Made by a program: the position numbers and the translations under genes | Source of the DNA: Bacteroidales bacterium UBA2198 | GTDB taxonomy: Bacteria > Bacteroidota > Bacteroidia > Bacteroidales > VadinHA17 | DNA length: 19,969 nucleotides | Assembly: GCA_002328625.1 (NCBI GenBank) | Contig: DCVC01000084.1 | Span: 43,849-63,817, forward strand | Reading direction: 5' to 3' | Shown here: piece by piece, positions 6,547 to 14,112 of the stretch | How positions within the stretch are numbered: position 1 is the stretch's first letter | Layout: each line of letters begins with the position of its first letter | Notes under the pieces: model-generated | Told to the model about the DNA's origin: nothing | What the model saw: the letters and a program-made list of their open reading frames with translations, nothing else | Databases searched by the model: none

Positions 6547-9500
6547 ATGATCAAACAAATAAAAAAAATTTCCGCTCTTCTGGTGTTCATGTTCACTACG
6601 TTAATAATGTTCGGACAGGGGGCAACAACCTCTTCGATGAGTGGTAAGGTGGTTGACAGTAATCAGCAGCCACTTTCAGGAGCAAGCATCCTTGCTGTTC
6701 ATGTCCCTTCCGGGACAGTGTATGGTGCTTCGGCAAATACACAGGGTATTTACACCATCCAGGGGATGCGTCCGGGAGGACCCTACAGGATAGAAGTATC
6801 CTTTGTCGGTTATTCAAAAGAGACCTTTACCGATATTAATCTGTTGCTGGGAGAGAACCTTGTTCTTAATACCGAATTAAAAGAATCCAGCACTGAATTA
6901 GGGATAGTAACAGTCATTGGTACAAGACCCTCGGCATTCAGTACTGAAAAAATGGGAGCCAGCTCAAATATAAACAAATCGGATATGCTCCTGATACCTT
7001 CAATTAACCGGAATCTGGGTGATTATACCAAGCTTTCTCCCTATGCAACAGGGTCGGGATCATATGTTGGCCGTGAAGCTTATACAACAAATGTTACCGT
7101 TGACGGCGCCAATTTTAATAACAATTTCGGGTTATCGGGAAGCAATATGCCTGGAGTATCAGGCGAACCTATTTCGATGGAATCGATAGAGGAAATACAG
7201 GTTGCCATTGCTCCATTCGATGTCAGGCAATCGAATTTTACAGGCGCCGGAATAAATGCAATCACAAAAAGCGGGACAAACCAGTTCAGGGGATCGGTAT
7301 ATGGCTATTACCGGGACCAGAGTTTTAACGGGAAAAAAATAAGGGATAAAGAGCTTACTGTTTCTGAATCTGCAAAAAAAGCATATGGATTCACTCTTGG
7401 AGGGCCAATTATTAAAAACAAGCTTTTCTTTTTCCTTAGCGGAGAAAAGGAGAATACACTGACACCAGGAAATACTTTGCTCGCATGGAAACCAGGCAGG
7501 GATGCAACTGATCAGAATGTTAATTCCCGCGTCTGGGCTGACAGCCTGGAAAAATTTTCACAGGTTCTCAAAAATAAATACGGTTATGAAACAGGAAAGT
7601 ATGAAGACTGGGGCGGAGACAATGAAAGTAATAATAAACTCCTTGCCAAGATTGACTGGAACATCAGCAGAAACCACAAAGTAACTCTCAGGTATAATTT
7701 TTCTGAAAGTTCAACAGTTTCCAGACCAAGCAGCAGTGGTGATGCAAGGCCGACAATCGTGAATGGAAGACATACCAGAACAGGAGGTATATCATTTGAA
7801 AACTCCCAGTATTTCACCACTAATAAGCTTCATTCACTAACCGCCGAAGTTAACAGCCGTTTCAGGGAAGTTTCAAACAAACTGCTGATCGCCTATACAA
7901 ATTATGTACAGCCTCGTACAAGCAACAGCGATGTTTTCCCTTTCATTGATATTATGAATGGTAACCCTGCAACAGGAGACGTTACAATGTCTGCCGGATA
8001 TGAATTATTCTCATTTAAGAACAGAGTGGAGAATAACACTCTTATAATCACTGATAATCTAACATATCAGTTTAATAATCATAATATTACATTCGGATTG
8101 TCTTTTGAACATCAATATTTTGCAAACAGCTACCTCCGCCAGGGAAGCAGTTACTACAGGTTCAAAAACCTTGCTGCATTTGAAAGCTTCATTAATGGAG
8201 ACGGAGTCGGCCAGCCATTCAGTGATGCATTTCATCCTATCAGTTTTGCATACACTTATCCAATCAATGGCCTGACAGAACCAGTTTCTGAGCTTTCGTT
8301 TGGCCAGTTTTCCACATATCTTCAGGATGAGGTTAGTGTTCAAAACAATTTTAAAATCACAGGAGGTGTTCGTATTGATCTTCCAATTTATTTTGACGGT
8401 GCAATTGATAATCCCAACCTTCACGGAGTAACATTCGCAAGATTGGAAGGTGTTGATCTCTCTACATGGCCTGATTCAAAAATCCTCTGGTCACCCCGCC
8501 TTGGTTTTACATGGGATGTTTTCAGTAATAAGCAATTGAAGGTACGTGGAGGTACCGGTGTTTTTACCGGACGGATTCCATTTGTCTGGTTCACAAACCA
8601 GCCTTCAAACAGCGGGATGATACAATATCAGCTGGTAATCAATTCAAGCGGCGGAGCGACAAGCCGGGAGCAACTTGCCAGAATTCCCCTGCTTCCAAAT
8701 GCTGCGGATTTACTTAAAGACAATACACTGTCGGATATCTTTCCTCAGGCCAATCCTGTCGGAGGAAGAATAGCTGCAATAGACAAAGATTTTAAACTTC
8801 CTCAGGTATGGCGTACAAGTTTTGGATTCGATGTCAGGCTTCCTCTTAATATGTTGTTGACACTTGAAGGAATCTATACAAAAGATATTAATTCAATTAA
8901 TTTTGAGAATATAAATCTGGCTCCGGCAGCAACCAGCTATATTATCGGGGGTTCTGAAAATCCATACTGGATGCCCTACTGGTCGAATAATACAAGTGCT
9001 ACAAAGTACCTCAAGCCGCCTTATACGGATGTTGTTATCATGCGTAACACAAGTAAAGGGCAGGGTTATTCCTTTTCTGCTACTATTGATCTGCCAAGAA
9101 TTGCAGGTTTTAGCGGCCTGTTGTCATATTCACGCAGCTGGAGCGAGGAAGTCACAGGGAAGTCAGGATCTGATCCATTCTCTGCATGGCAATACAGGAG
9201 AATAACAAGGGAACTCAATTCAGACGAGCTGGGTTTATCTTTTAATAATACTCCTCACAGACTTCTGTTTTCAGCCAATTACTATATTGAATATGCAAAG
9301 TTATTCGCTTCTTCTGTCTCATTTGTTTACAATGGTTATGTTGGAAATGCATACTCCTATATCTATTCTGGCGATGCAAACAGGGATGGTACTTCGGATC
9401 ATGAGTTGATGTATATTCCGAAGAATGCAAGTGAATTATTATGGGAAACTCCGGAAGATGCTACTGCTTATTTTGCCTTTGCCTCACAGGATCCTTACCT

Positions 9501-9858
9501 GAAAAAACATGCTGGCGAGTTTGCCCTGAGAAACGGGGCTTATACACCCTGGAACGGCAGGCTCGATATGCGATTCATGCAGGATTTCAAAATTAAGGCA
9601 GGAGATCAGACTAACAGAATACAGTTCAGTATCGACATTTTAAATCTTATGAACCTGCTAAACTCAGACTGGGGACTTAACCAGAATACAGTGACCACCT
9701 CGCCCCTTCAGGTTGTAGGCAGAGATGCTGCAACAGGAGTGCTCAAAGTAAAAATGAGAAAAATTGGCGGAGAATATGTTACCAAATCCTTTCAGGATCC
9801 GAGCACTGTGGCAGGAACATGGGGAATTCAGCTTGGTCTGAAGTACTTGTTCAATTAG
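6547..9858 (+). CDS. Oar-like TonB-dependent outer-membrane receptor
   Basis: The 1103-residue protein starts with a signal peptide (hydrophobic 8-22, cleavage near the FGQ at 22-24). Residues about 31-113 form a carboxypeptidase-regulatory-like beta-sandwich domain, ending in the typical FVGY segment. A plug region follows (about 125-245) with VTVDGANFN and the ITKSGTNQFRGS motif that marks the Oar branch of TonB-dependent receptors. The remainder is rich in alternating hydrophobic/aromatic strands, as expected of a 22-stranded barrel, and ends GLKYLFN. Such proteins use TonB-ExbBD energy to move substrates across the outer membrane; Myxococcus Oar is linked to protease secretion. There is no SusD partner, so it is not a standard glycan-uptake pair. 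The substrate is unknown. The gene appears to be transcribed alone. Confidence 0.9.
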   Translation: MIKQIKKISALLVFMFTTLIMFGQGATTSSMSGKVVDSNQQPLSGASILAVHVPSGTVYGASANTQGIYTIQGMRPGGPYRIEVSFVGYSKETFTDINLLLGENLVLNTELKESSTELGIVTVIGTRPSAFSTEKMGASSNINKSDMLLIPSINRNLGDYTKLSPYATGSGSYVGREAYTTNVTVDGANFNNNFGLSGSNMPGVSGEPISMESIEEIQVAIAPFDVRQSNFTGAGINAITKSGTNQFRGSVYGYYRDQSFNGKKIRDKELTVSESAKKAYGFTLGGPIIKNKLFFFLSGEKENTLTPGNTLLAWKPGRDATDQNVNSRVWADSLEKFSQVLKNKYGYETGKYEDWGGDNESNNKLLAKIDWNISRNHKVTLRYNFSESSTVSRPSSSGDARPTIVNGRHTRTGGISFENSQYFTTNKLHSLTAEVNSRFREVSNKLLIAYTNYVQPRTSNSDVFPFIDIMNGNPATGDVTMSAGYELFSFKNRVENNTLIITDNLTYQFNNHNITFGLSFEHQYFANSYLRQGSSYYRFKNLAAFESFINGDGVGQPFSDAFHPISFAYTYPINGLTEPVSELSFGQFSTYLQDEVSVQNNFKITGGVRIDLPIYFDGAIDNPNLHGVTFARLEGVDLSTWPDSKILWSPRLGFTWDVFSNKQLKVRGGTGVFTGRIPFVWFTNQPSNSGMIQYQLVINSSGGATSREQLARIPLLPNAADLLKDNTLSDIFPQANPVGGRIAAIDKDFKLPQVWRTSFGFDVRLPLNMLLTLEGIYTKDINSINFENINLAPAATSYIIGGSENPYWMPYWSNNTSATKYLKPPYTDVVIMRNTSKGQGYSFSATIDLPRIAGFSGLLSYSRSWSEEVTGKSGSDPFSAWQYRRITRELNSDELGLSFNNTPHRLLFSANYYIEYAKLFASSVSFVYNGYVGNAYSYIYSGDANRDGTSDHELMYIPKNASELLWETPEDATAYFAFASQDPYLKKHAGEFALRNGAYTPWNGRLDMRFMQDFKIKAGDQTNRIQFSIDILNLMNLLNSDWGLNQNTVTTSPLQVVGRDAATGVLKVKMRKIGGEYVTKSFQDPSTVAGTWGIQLGLKYLFN

Positions 9859-9873
9859 AAGATAATTAAAATT

Positions 9874-9898
9874 ACCCCGGAAATCCTCCGGGGTTTTT
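9874..9898 (+). terminator. Intrinsic terminator after the receptor gene
   Basis: ACCCCGGA at 9874-9881 pairs perfectly with TCCGGGGT at 9887-9894, with a 5-base loop, followed by TTTTT. It begins 16 bases after the stop codon. The A-rich flank upstream could allow some action on the other strand too. Confidence 0.92.
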
Positions 9899-9960
9899 AA
9901 TTTTCAGTTAGCTGTAAAATTTTAAGTTCATTGGTAAATTTTAATAAACAGATTTTTAAA

Positions 9961-9989
9961 GAATTTGCCCCTTTGGTGCGGGGAAATTC
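9961..9989. other. Strong hairpin with one bulged G
   Basis: GAATTT (9961-9966), a bulged G, and CCCC (9968-9971) pair with GGGGAAATTC (9980-9989), leaving an 8-base loop TTTGGTGC. This gives ten base pairs. No T-tract follows, so it is not an obvious terminator. It directly abuts the next inverted repeat. Confidence 0.6.
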
Positions 9990-10096
9990 TGATAATCTCA
10001 TGCAAGACGCTGATTATCAACAATAATAATATTGGTTAATAACTAACTTGCCAAATGTTAATAAACTTAAAAATTTTGTCTTGCATTGAGATTTAT
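9990..10096. other. Nested, mutually exclusive inverted repeats upstream of nrdJ
   Basis: Two pairings compete. Locally, TGATAATC (9990-9997) pairs with GATTATCA (10012-10019). Alternatively, the segment 9992-10008 pairs with 10078-10096 through 17 base pairs with two single-base bulges; its core is TGCAAGAC (10001-10008) against GTCTTGCA (10078-10085). The two structures share 9992-9997, so only one can form fully, as in attenuators or riboswitches. Equally, the symmetry could be a DNA operator or a small mobile-element remnant; no flanking target duplication is seen. Confidence 0.5.
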
Positions 10097-10111
10097 GCTT
10101 ACCTAATTTAG
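10081..10111 (+). promoter_or_regulatory. Possible nrdJ promoter
   Basis: TTG at 10081-10083, a 20-base spacer and TAATTTAG at 10104-10111 give a -33/-7 arrangement with one mismatch to TAnnTTTG. If used, transcription would start near 10118 and the large inverted repeat would lie upstream, with its right arm overlapping the -33 region. Confidence 0.35.
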
Positions 10112-10149
10112 CAATTACCCGCTTTAAATATCAGTGGTCATTTAATCTC

Positions 10150-10168
10150 GTTACTATCAGAGAGTAAC
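10150..10168 (+). other. Small hairpin in the nrdJ leader
   Basis: GTTACT (10150-10155) pairs with AGTAAC (10163-10168) across a 7-base loop, ending 18 bases before the start codon. It could affect translation start or be a dyad operator. Confidence 0.35.
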
Positions 10169-10186
10169 ATAATTGTTTTTTATACT

Positions 10187-12814
10187 ATGGGAGAACTTTT
10201 TGTCCAGGAATCTGCTGTAGCAGCAGAAAAAGCAATAATAGAGCAGTCAAAAACCGAAGTGCAAAAAAGAGTGGCAGGTAAGGAAATAATCAGATCGAAG
10301 GAAAGAGAGAGGGTTGTCTATTCACATGAAGAGGCCGTGGAGGCCAGCATTGAATATTTTGGTGATGACGAACTGGCAGCCAGAGTTTGGGCAAATAAAT
10401 ATGCACTGAAGGACTCATACGGGAACCTCTACGAAAAAACACCTGATGATATGCACCGTCGCCTGGCACGTGAAATACACAGGGTGGAATTAAAATATAA
10501 AAATCCTCTCCAGGAAGAGCTTATTTATAGTGTTCTTAAAGATTTTAAATATATCGTACCACAGGGGGGGCCGATGACCGGTATCGGCAATTATTTCCAG
10601 ATAGCTTCATTGTCAAATTGTTTCGTAATAGGAAACGATGGTACTTCAGACTCTTATGGCGGCATTATGAAAATTGACCAGGAACAGGTGCAGCTTATGA
10701 AGCGGCGTGGCGGGGTAGGACACGACCTTTCGCATATCAGGCCCAAGGGGACACCGGTGCTTAACAGCGCACTTACATCAACCGGGGTCGTGCCTTTCAT
10801 GGAGAGATATTCTAACTCAACCCGGGAAGTGGCACAGGACGGCCGACGGGGCGCATTAATGCTCTCAATATCAATAAAACATCCCGATTCGGGTAAATTC
10901 ATCGATGCAAAGATGGAGTGCGGCAAGGTGACAGGAGCCAATGTATCTGTAAAACTGACAGATGAGTTTATGAAAGCAGTCGAATCAAAATCAATGTTCC
11001 GTCAGCAATACCCGATCAACTCCGATAATCCAAAGTTTGTAAATGATATTGATGCCGTCCAGCTCTGGAGTAAGATTATTCACAACGCATGGAAGTCAGC
11101 AGAACCCGGCGTACTTTTCTGGGATACGATAATCAGAGAGAGTGTTCCCGACTGCTATGCCGATCTGGGCTACGCAACGGTCTCGACAAATCCATGCGGG
11201 GAAATCCCTCTGTGCCCATACGACAGCTGCAGACTGCTGGCTATCAATCTTTACAGTTATGTTGTTGATCCATTTACGGGAAAAGCAAAATTCGATTTTG
11301 AGCTCTACAAAGAACATGTAGGTCTGGCACAACGGATGATGGATGATATAATTGATCTCGAGCTGGAAAAAATTGATTCAATCCTGCAAAAGATTGAAGC
11401 AGATCCTGAATCTGATGAACTGAAACATGTTGAAAGAAATCTCTGGAGGAGTATAAGGAAAAAATCTGAAGAGGGCAGAAGGACAGGAATAGGAATAACT
11501 GCTGAAGGCGATATGCTTGCGGCACTCGGACTGCGTTACGGAAGCGATGAGGCCACCAATTTCTCGGTCGAAGTTCATAAAACTCTTGCACTTGAAGCAT
11601 ATAAATCTTCCACATATCTTGCAAAAGAAAGAGGCTCATTTGCTATATATGATTCAGAGCGTGAGAAGAATAATCCTTTCATTCTGAGAATGAAGGAAGC
11701 TGACCCGGTCATGTATAACAACATGGTTAAATTCGGCCGCAGAAATATAGCCCTTCTGACAATTGCCCCAACAGGTACAACAAGCCTGATGACACAGACT
11801 ACCTCAGGTATAGAACCGATCTTTTCAACTTTCTATAAGCGCCGGAGGAAAGTCAATCCCAACGACAAGGACGTTAATGTTACCTTTCAGGATGAAGTCG
11901 GTGATTCTTGGGAGGAATTTAATGTCTTTCATCATAAGTTTGTTGACTGGCTTAAACTGAGCGGTTATGACCCTGACAAGGTAACACGGATGCGGGATGA
12001 GGAGATAGAAACATTAATTGCCAAATCACCTTATTACAAAGCCACAGCCAATGATGTGGACTGGATTGCCAAGGTAAAGATGCAGGGTGCCATACAAAAG
12101 TGGGTAGACCATTCTATAAGTGTGACAATCAACCTTCCGGCCGATGTAAAAGAAGAGCTGGTAAGCGAGCTGTATCTTACAGCATGGAAATCAGGTTGCA
12201 AGGGCGCGACAGTTTATCGTGACGGCTCCAGGAGTGGAGTTCTTATCGCAGGCAAAAACGAGATGCGCACAGACCGGCCAAAACGTCCTAAGGTGCTTGA
12301 CTGTGACATAATACGATTCAATATAAATGAAGAAAAATGGGTGGCTTTTGTAGGGCTGAAGGAAGGCAAACCGTATGAGATATTTACAGGACTGGCCGAC
12401 GAAGAAATATTCCCTATTCCAAGAACAATCATCAAGGGTAAGATAATTAAGGTAAAAGAGGAAGATGGCAGAACCAGGTACGATTTTCAGTATACTGATA
12501 AATATGGTTATAAGAAGACTATGGGTGGCCTCTCGCATATGTTCAAACCTGAATTCTGGAATTATGCAAAACTTATCTCCGGAGTTCTGAGACATGAAAT
12601 GCCCATTGCCGACGTTGTAAACCTTGTATCATCGCTTAAGCTCGACAGTGAATCGATCAATAACTGGAAAAACGGCGTTGAAAGAGCACTTAAGAAATAT
12701 ATTCCTAATGGCACAAAGGCCAAAGGGAAGTGTGGAGAATGCGGTTCACATAATCTTGTTTATGAGGAGGGCTGTCTGATCTGCAAAGACTGCGGATCAT
12801 CAAAATGCGGCTGA
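10187..12814 (+). CDS. nrdJ: Adenosylcobalamin-dependent (class II) ribonucleoside-diphosphate reductase
   Basis: The 875-residue enzyme reduces ribonucleotides to deoxyribonucleotides using a radical generated from adenosylcobalamin, so it needs no oxygen and no small subunit. The active-site pattern of class II enzymes is intact: Cys145 in SLSNCFVIG, Asn335, radical Cys337 and Glu339 in TNPCGEIPL, and Cys348 eleven residues after the radical cysteine, as in the Lactobacillus enzyme. APTGTTSLM is also present near 525. No N-terminal ATP-cone is evident, suggesting no ATP/dATP activity switch of that type. The last 27 residues hold six cysteines (849, 852, 863, 866, 869, 874) in a zinc-ribbon-like tail that may also re-reduce the active site. 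It converges on kbl with only 11 bases between the stop codons. Confidence 0.95.
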   Translation: MGELFVQESAVAAEKAIIEQSKTEVQKRVAGKEIIRSKERERVVYSHEEAVEASIEYFGDDELAARVWANKYALKDSYGNLYEKTPDDMHRRLAREIHRVELKYKNPLQEELIYSVLKDFKYIVPQGGPMTGIGNYFQIASLSNCFVIGNDGTSDSYGGIMKIDQEQVQLMKRRGGVGHDLSHIRPKGTPVLNSALTSTGVVPFMERYSNSTREVAQDGRRGALMLSISIKHPDSGKFIDAKMECGKVTGANVSVKLTDEFMKAVESKSMFRQQYPINSDNPKFVNDIDAVQLWSKIIHNAWKSAEPGVLFWDTIIRESVPDCYADLGYATVSTNPCGEIPLCPYDSCRLLAINLYSYVVDPFTGKAKFDFELYKEHVGLAQRMMDDIIDLELEKIDSILQKIEADPESDELKHVERNLWRSIRKKSEEGRRTGIGITAEGDMLAALGLRYGSDEATNFSVEVHKTLALEAYKSSTYLAKERGSFAIYDSEREKNNPFILRMKEADPVMYNNMVKFGRRNIALLTIAPTGTTSLMTQTTSGIEPIFSTFYKRRRKVNPNDKDVNVTFQDEVGDSWEEFNVFHHKFVDWLKLSGYDPDKVTRMRDEEIETLIAKSPYYKATANDVDWIAKVKMQGAIQKWVDHSISVTINLPADVKEELVSELYLTAWKSGCKGATVYRDGSRSGVLIAGKNEMRTDRPKRPKVLDCDIIRFNINEEKWVAFVGLKEGKPYEIFTGLADEEIFPIPRTIIKGKIIKVKEEDGRTRYDFQYTDKYGYKKTMGGLSHMFKPEFWNYAKLISGVLRHEMPIADVVNLVSSLKLDSESINNWKNGVERALKKYIPNGTKAKGKCGECGSHNLVYEEGCLICKDCGSSKCG

Positions 12815-12827
12815 TCTGAGATTTTTT
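12793..12827 (+). terminator. Probable intrinsic terminator of nrdJ across its stop codon
   Basis: CGGATCA (12793-12799) pairs with TGATCTG (12812-12818), one pair being G-U, with a 12-base loop, followed by AG-A and six T. The right arm starts with the TGA stop codon. The T-tract reaches the last codon of convergent kbl. Confidence 0.5.
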
Positions 12828-14016
12828 ATTTTATCACTTTCAGTTCTTTTCCTGTTTTTTCAAAAGCGGAAACAGCTTGGTCCAGGTGTTCTATTTGATG
12901 AGCTGCTGAAAGCTGAACCCGTATTCTCGCCTGATTTTTCGGAACCACAGGATAATAAAAGCCGGTTACATAAATGCCCTCTTTTAAAAGTCTGGCAGCA
13001 AATTTCTGTGATAATTTCGCATCGTACAGCATAACCGCGCATATCGCTGATTTTGTTGGTTTTATGTCGAATCCCAGCTGCGTCATCTTATTGATGAAAT
13101 AACCGGAGTTTTGGTGAAGCTTATCCTGGAGTTCATTGGTTTCAGTCATCATATCAACCATCCTGATGCCGGCGGCGGCTACCAGAGGTGGAATTGAATT
13201 TGAAAAAAGGTATGGTCGTGACCTTTGTCTTAATAATTCAATTATCTCTTTTTTCCCGGTTGTGAATCCACCTATTGCACCTCCGAAAGCTTTTCCCAGA
13301 GTTCCTGTAATAATTTCAACCTTGCCTTTCAGGTTATAGAGTTCGGTCACACCGCGTCCGGTATCGCCGACAACACCTGCGGAGTGCGATTCATCGACCA
13401 TAACCATTGCATTATACTTATCTGCAAGCTCAACTATTTTATCAAGAGGTGCAACATTCCCGTCCATTGAGAATACCCCGTCAGTCACAATAAGCCTGAA
13501 CCGTTGCTCCTGTGCCAGTTGCAGCTGAGTCTCAAGATCTTCCATGTCAGAATTTTCATATCTGTAGCGCTGCGCTTTACAAAGCCTTACCCCGTCAATA
13601 ATTGAAGCATGATTCAATGCATCGGAAATGACAGCATCTTCACTGGTAAGGAGCGGCTCGAACACACCTCCGTTCGCATCAAAACAGGCTGCATAAAGTA
13701 ACGTATCTTCTGTTCCGAAAAATTCCGCAATACGACCCTCGAGTTTTTTATGAAGATCAGTTGTCCCGCAGATAAACCTGACAGATGACATACCATATCC
13801 ATAATCGTCAAGCGCCGCTTTGGCTGCCTCAATAAGGTTTGGATTATTTGAAAGCCCCAGATAATTATTTGCACAGAAATTAAGAACCTTTTGCCCTGTA
13901 TTCAATTCTATTTCAGCACCCTGTGGTGTTATAATTATTCGTTCATTTTTATATAGTCCGGCTTCTGTTATCTCATTAAGCTGGTTTTTGAGATGATCCT
14001 GAAAGGGAGTGTACAT
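12826..14016 (-). CDS. kbl: Glycine C-acetyltransferase (2-amino-3-ketobutyrate CoA ligase)
   Basis: The 396-residue PLP enzyme splits 2-amino-3-ketobutyrate with CoA into glycine and acetyl-CoA, the second step of threonine breakdown after Tdh. Length and motifs follow the E. coli enzyme (398 residues) along the whole chain: NFCANNYLGL at 46-55, His136 in NHASIIDG (stacks on PLP), Asp208 in VDESHS (contacts the PLP ring nitrogen), the PLP-binding Lys242 in TGTLGKAFGG, and GIYVTGFYYPVVP near the end. It is the last gene of the minus-strand cluster, 96 bases after its divergent paralogue, and it has its own promoter-like box with dyad sequences upstream. Tdh four genes upstream supplies its substrate, so the function call is strong. 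Confidence 0.95.
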   Translation of the reverse strand: MYTPFQDHLKNQLNEITEAGLYKNERIIITPQGAEIELNTGQKVLNFCANNYLGLSNNPNLIEAAKAALDDYGYGMSSVRFICGTTDLHKKLEGRIAEFFGTEDTLLYAACFDANGGVFEPLLTSEDAVISDALNHASIIDGVRLCKAQRYRYENSDMEDLETQLQLAQEQRFRLIVTDGVFSMDGNVAPLDKIVELADKYNAMVMVDESHSAGVVGDTGRGVTELYNLKGKVEIITGTLGKAFGGAIGGFTTGKKEIIELLRQRSRPYLFSNSIPPLVAAAGIRMVDMMTETNELQDKLHQNSGYFINKMTQLGFDIKPTKSAICAVMLYDAKLSQKFAARLLKEGIYVTGFYYPVVPKNQARIRVQLSAAHQIEHLDQAVSAFEKTGKELKVIK

Positions 14017-14046
14017 TTAAATTTTTTTGCTTTTCTAAAGGAAATG

Positions 14047-14054
14047 CAAAAATA
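14047..14054 (-). promoter_or_regulatory. Candidate -7 box for kbl
   Basis: The minus strand reads TATTTTTG, an exact TAnnTTTG match, 30 bases before the kbl start codon. It is followed by CAT exactly as in the box of the histidine kinase operon. It would let kbl be transcribed apart from the upstream cluster genes. Confidence 0.5.
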
Positions 14055-14065
14055 CAGCTTTTACC

Positions 14066-14095
14066 AATGATAAATCATGATGATAATCATTAATA
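14066..14095. promoter_or_regulatory. Dyad operator-like cluster with a Fur-box-like core
   Basis: Three ATGAT/ATCAT half-site pairs overlap in 24 bases: ATGAT-AA-ATCAT (14067-14078), ATGAT-GATA-ATCAT (14077-14090) and ATGAT-A-ATCAT (14080-14090). The core TGATAATCATT at 14081-14091 is identical to the centre of the classical Fur box, and about 15 of its 19 bases agree. It lies upstream of the kbl -7 box, across the expected -33 region. Regulation by a Fur-type repressor is an inference only. Confidence 0.35.
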
Positions 14096-14112
14096 AGTAG
14101 CTGCATTTATAA

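Larger units (their letters stand above)
9899..10186. other. Gene-free leader region upstream of nrdJ
   Basis: No open frame of note is present in these 288 bases (328 including the terminator). The AT-rich stretch 9899-9960 shows nothing I can name. From 9961 to 10096 there is dense dyad symmetry (listed separately), then a possible promoter at 10081-10111 and a small hairpin before the start codon. I looked for the conserved cobalamin-riboswitch box and for an NrdR box and saw neither. Confidence 0.6.

Noticed and set aside
6547..9858. SusC of a polysaccharide-utilisation locus
   Set aside because: No SusD gene or glycoside hydrolase is adjacent, and the plug motifs match the Oar branch of receptors.
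9899..10186. Cobalamin riboswitch upstream of the B12-dependent nrdJ
   Set aside because: I could not find the conserved cobalamin-riboswitch box or its core, despite the inverted repeats; a covariance search would be decisive. An NrdR box was also not seen.
12191..12595. 134-codon open frame antisense to nrdJ
   Set aside because: It lies wholly inside a well-conserved enzyme gene and shows no recognisable protein features.
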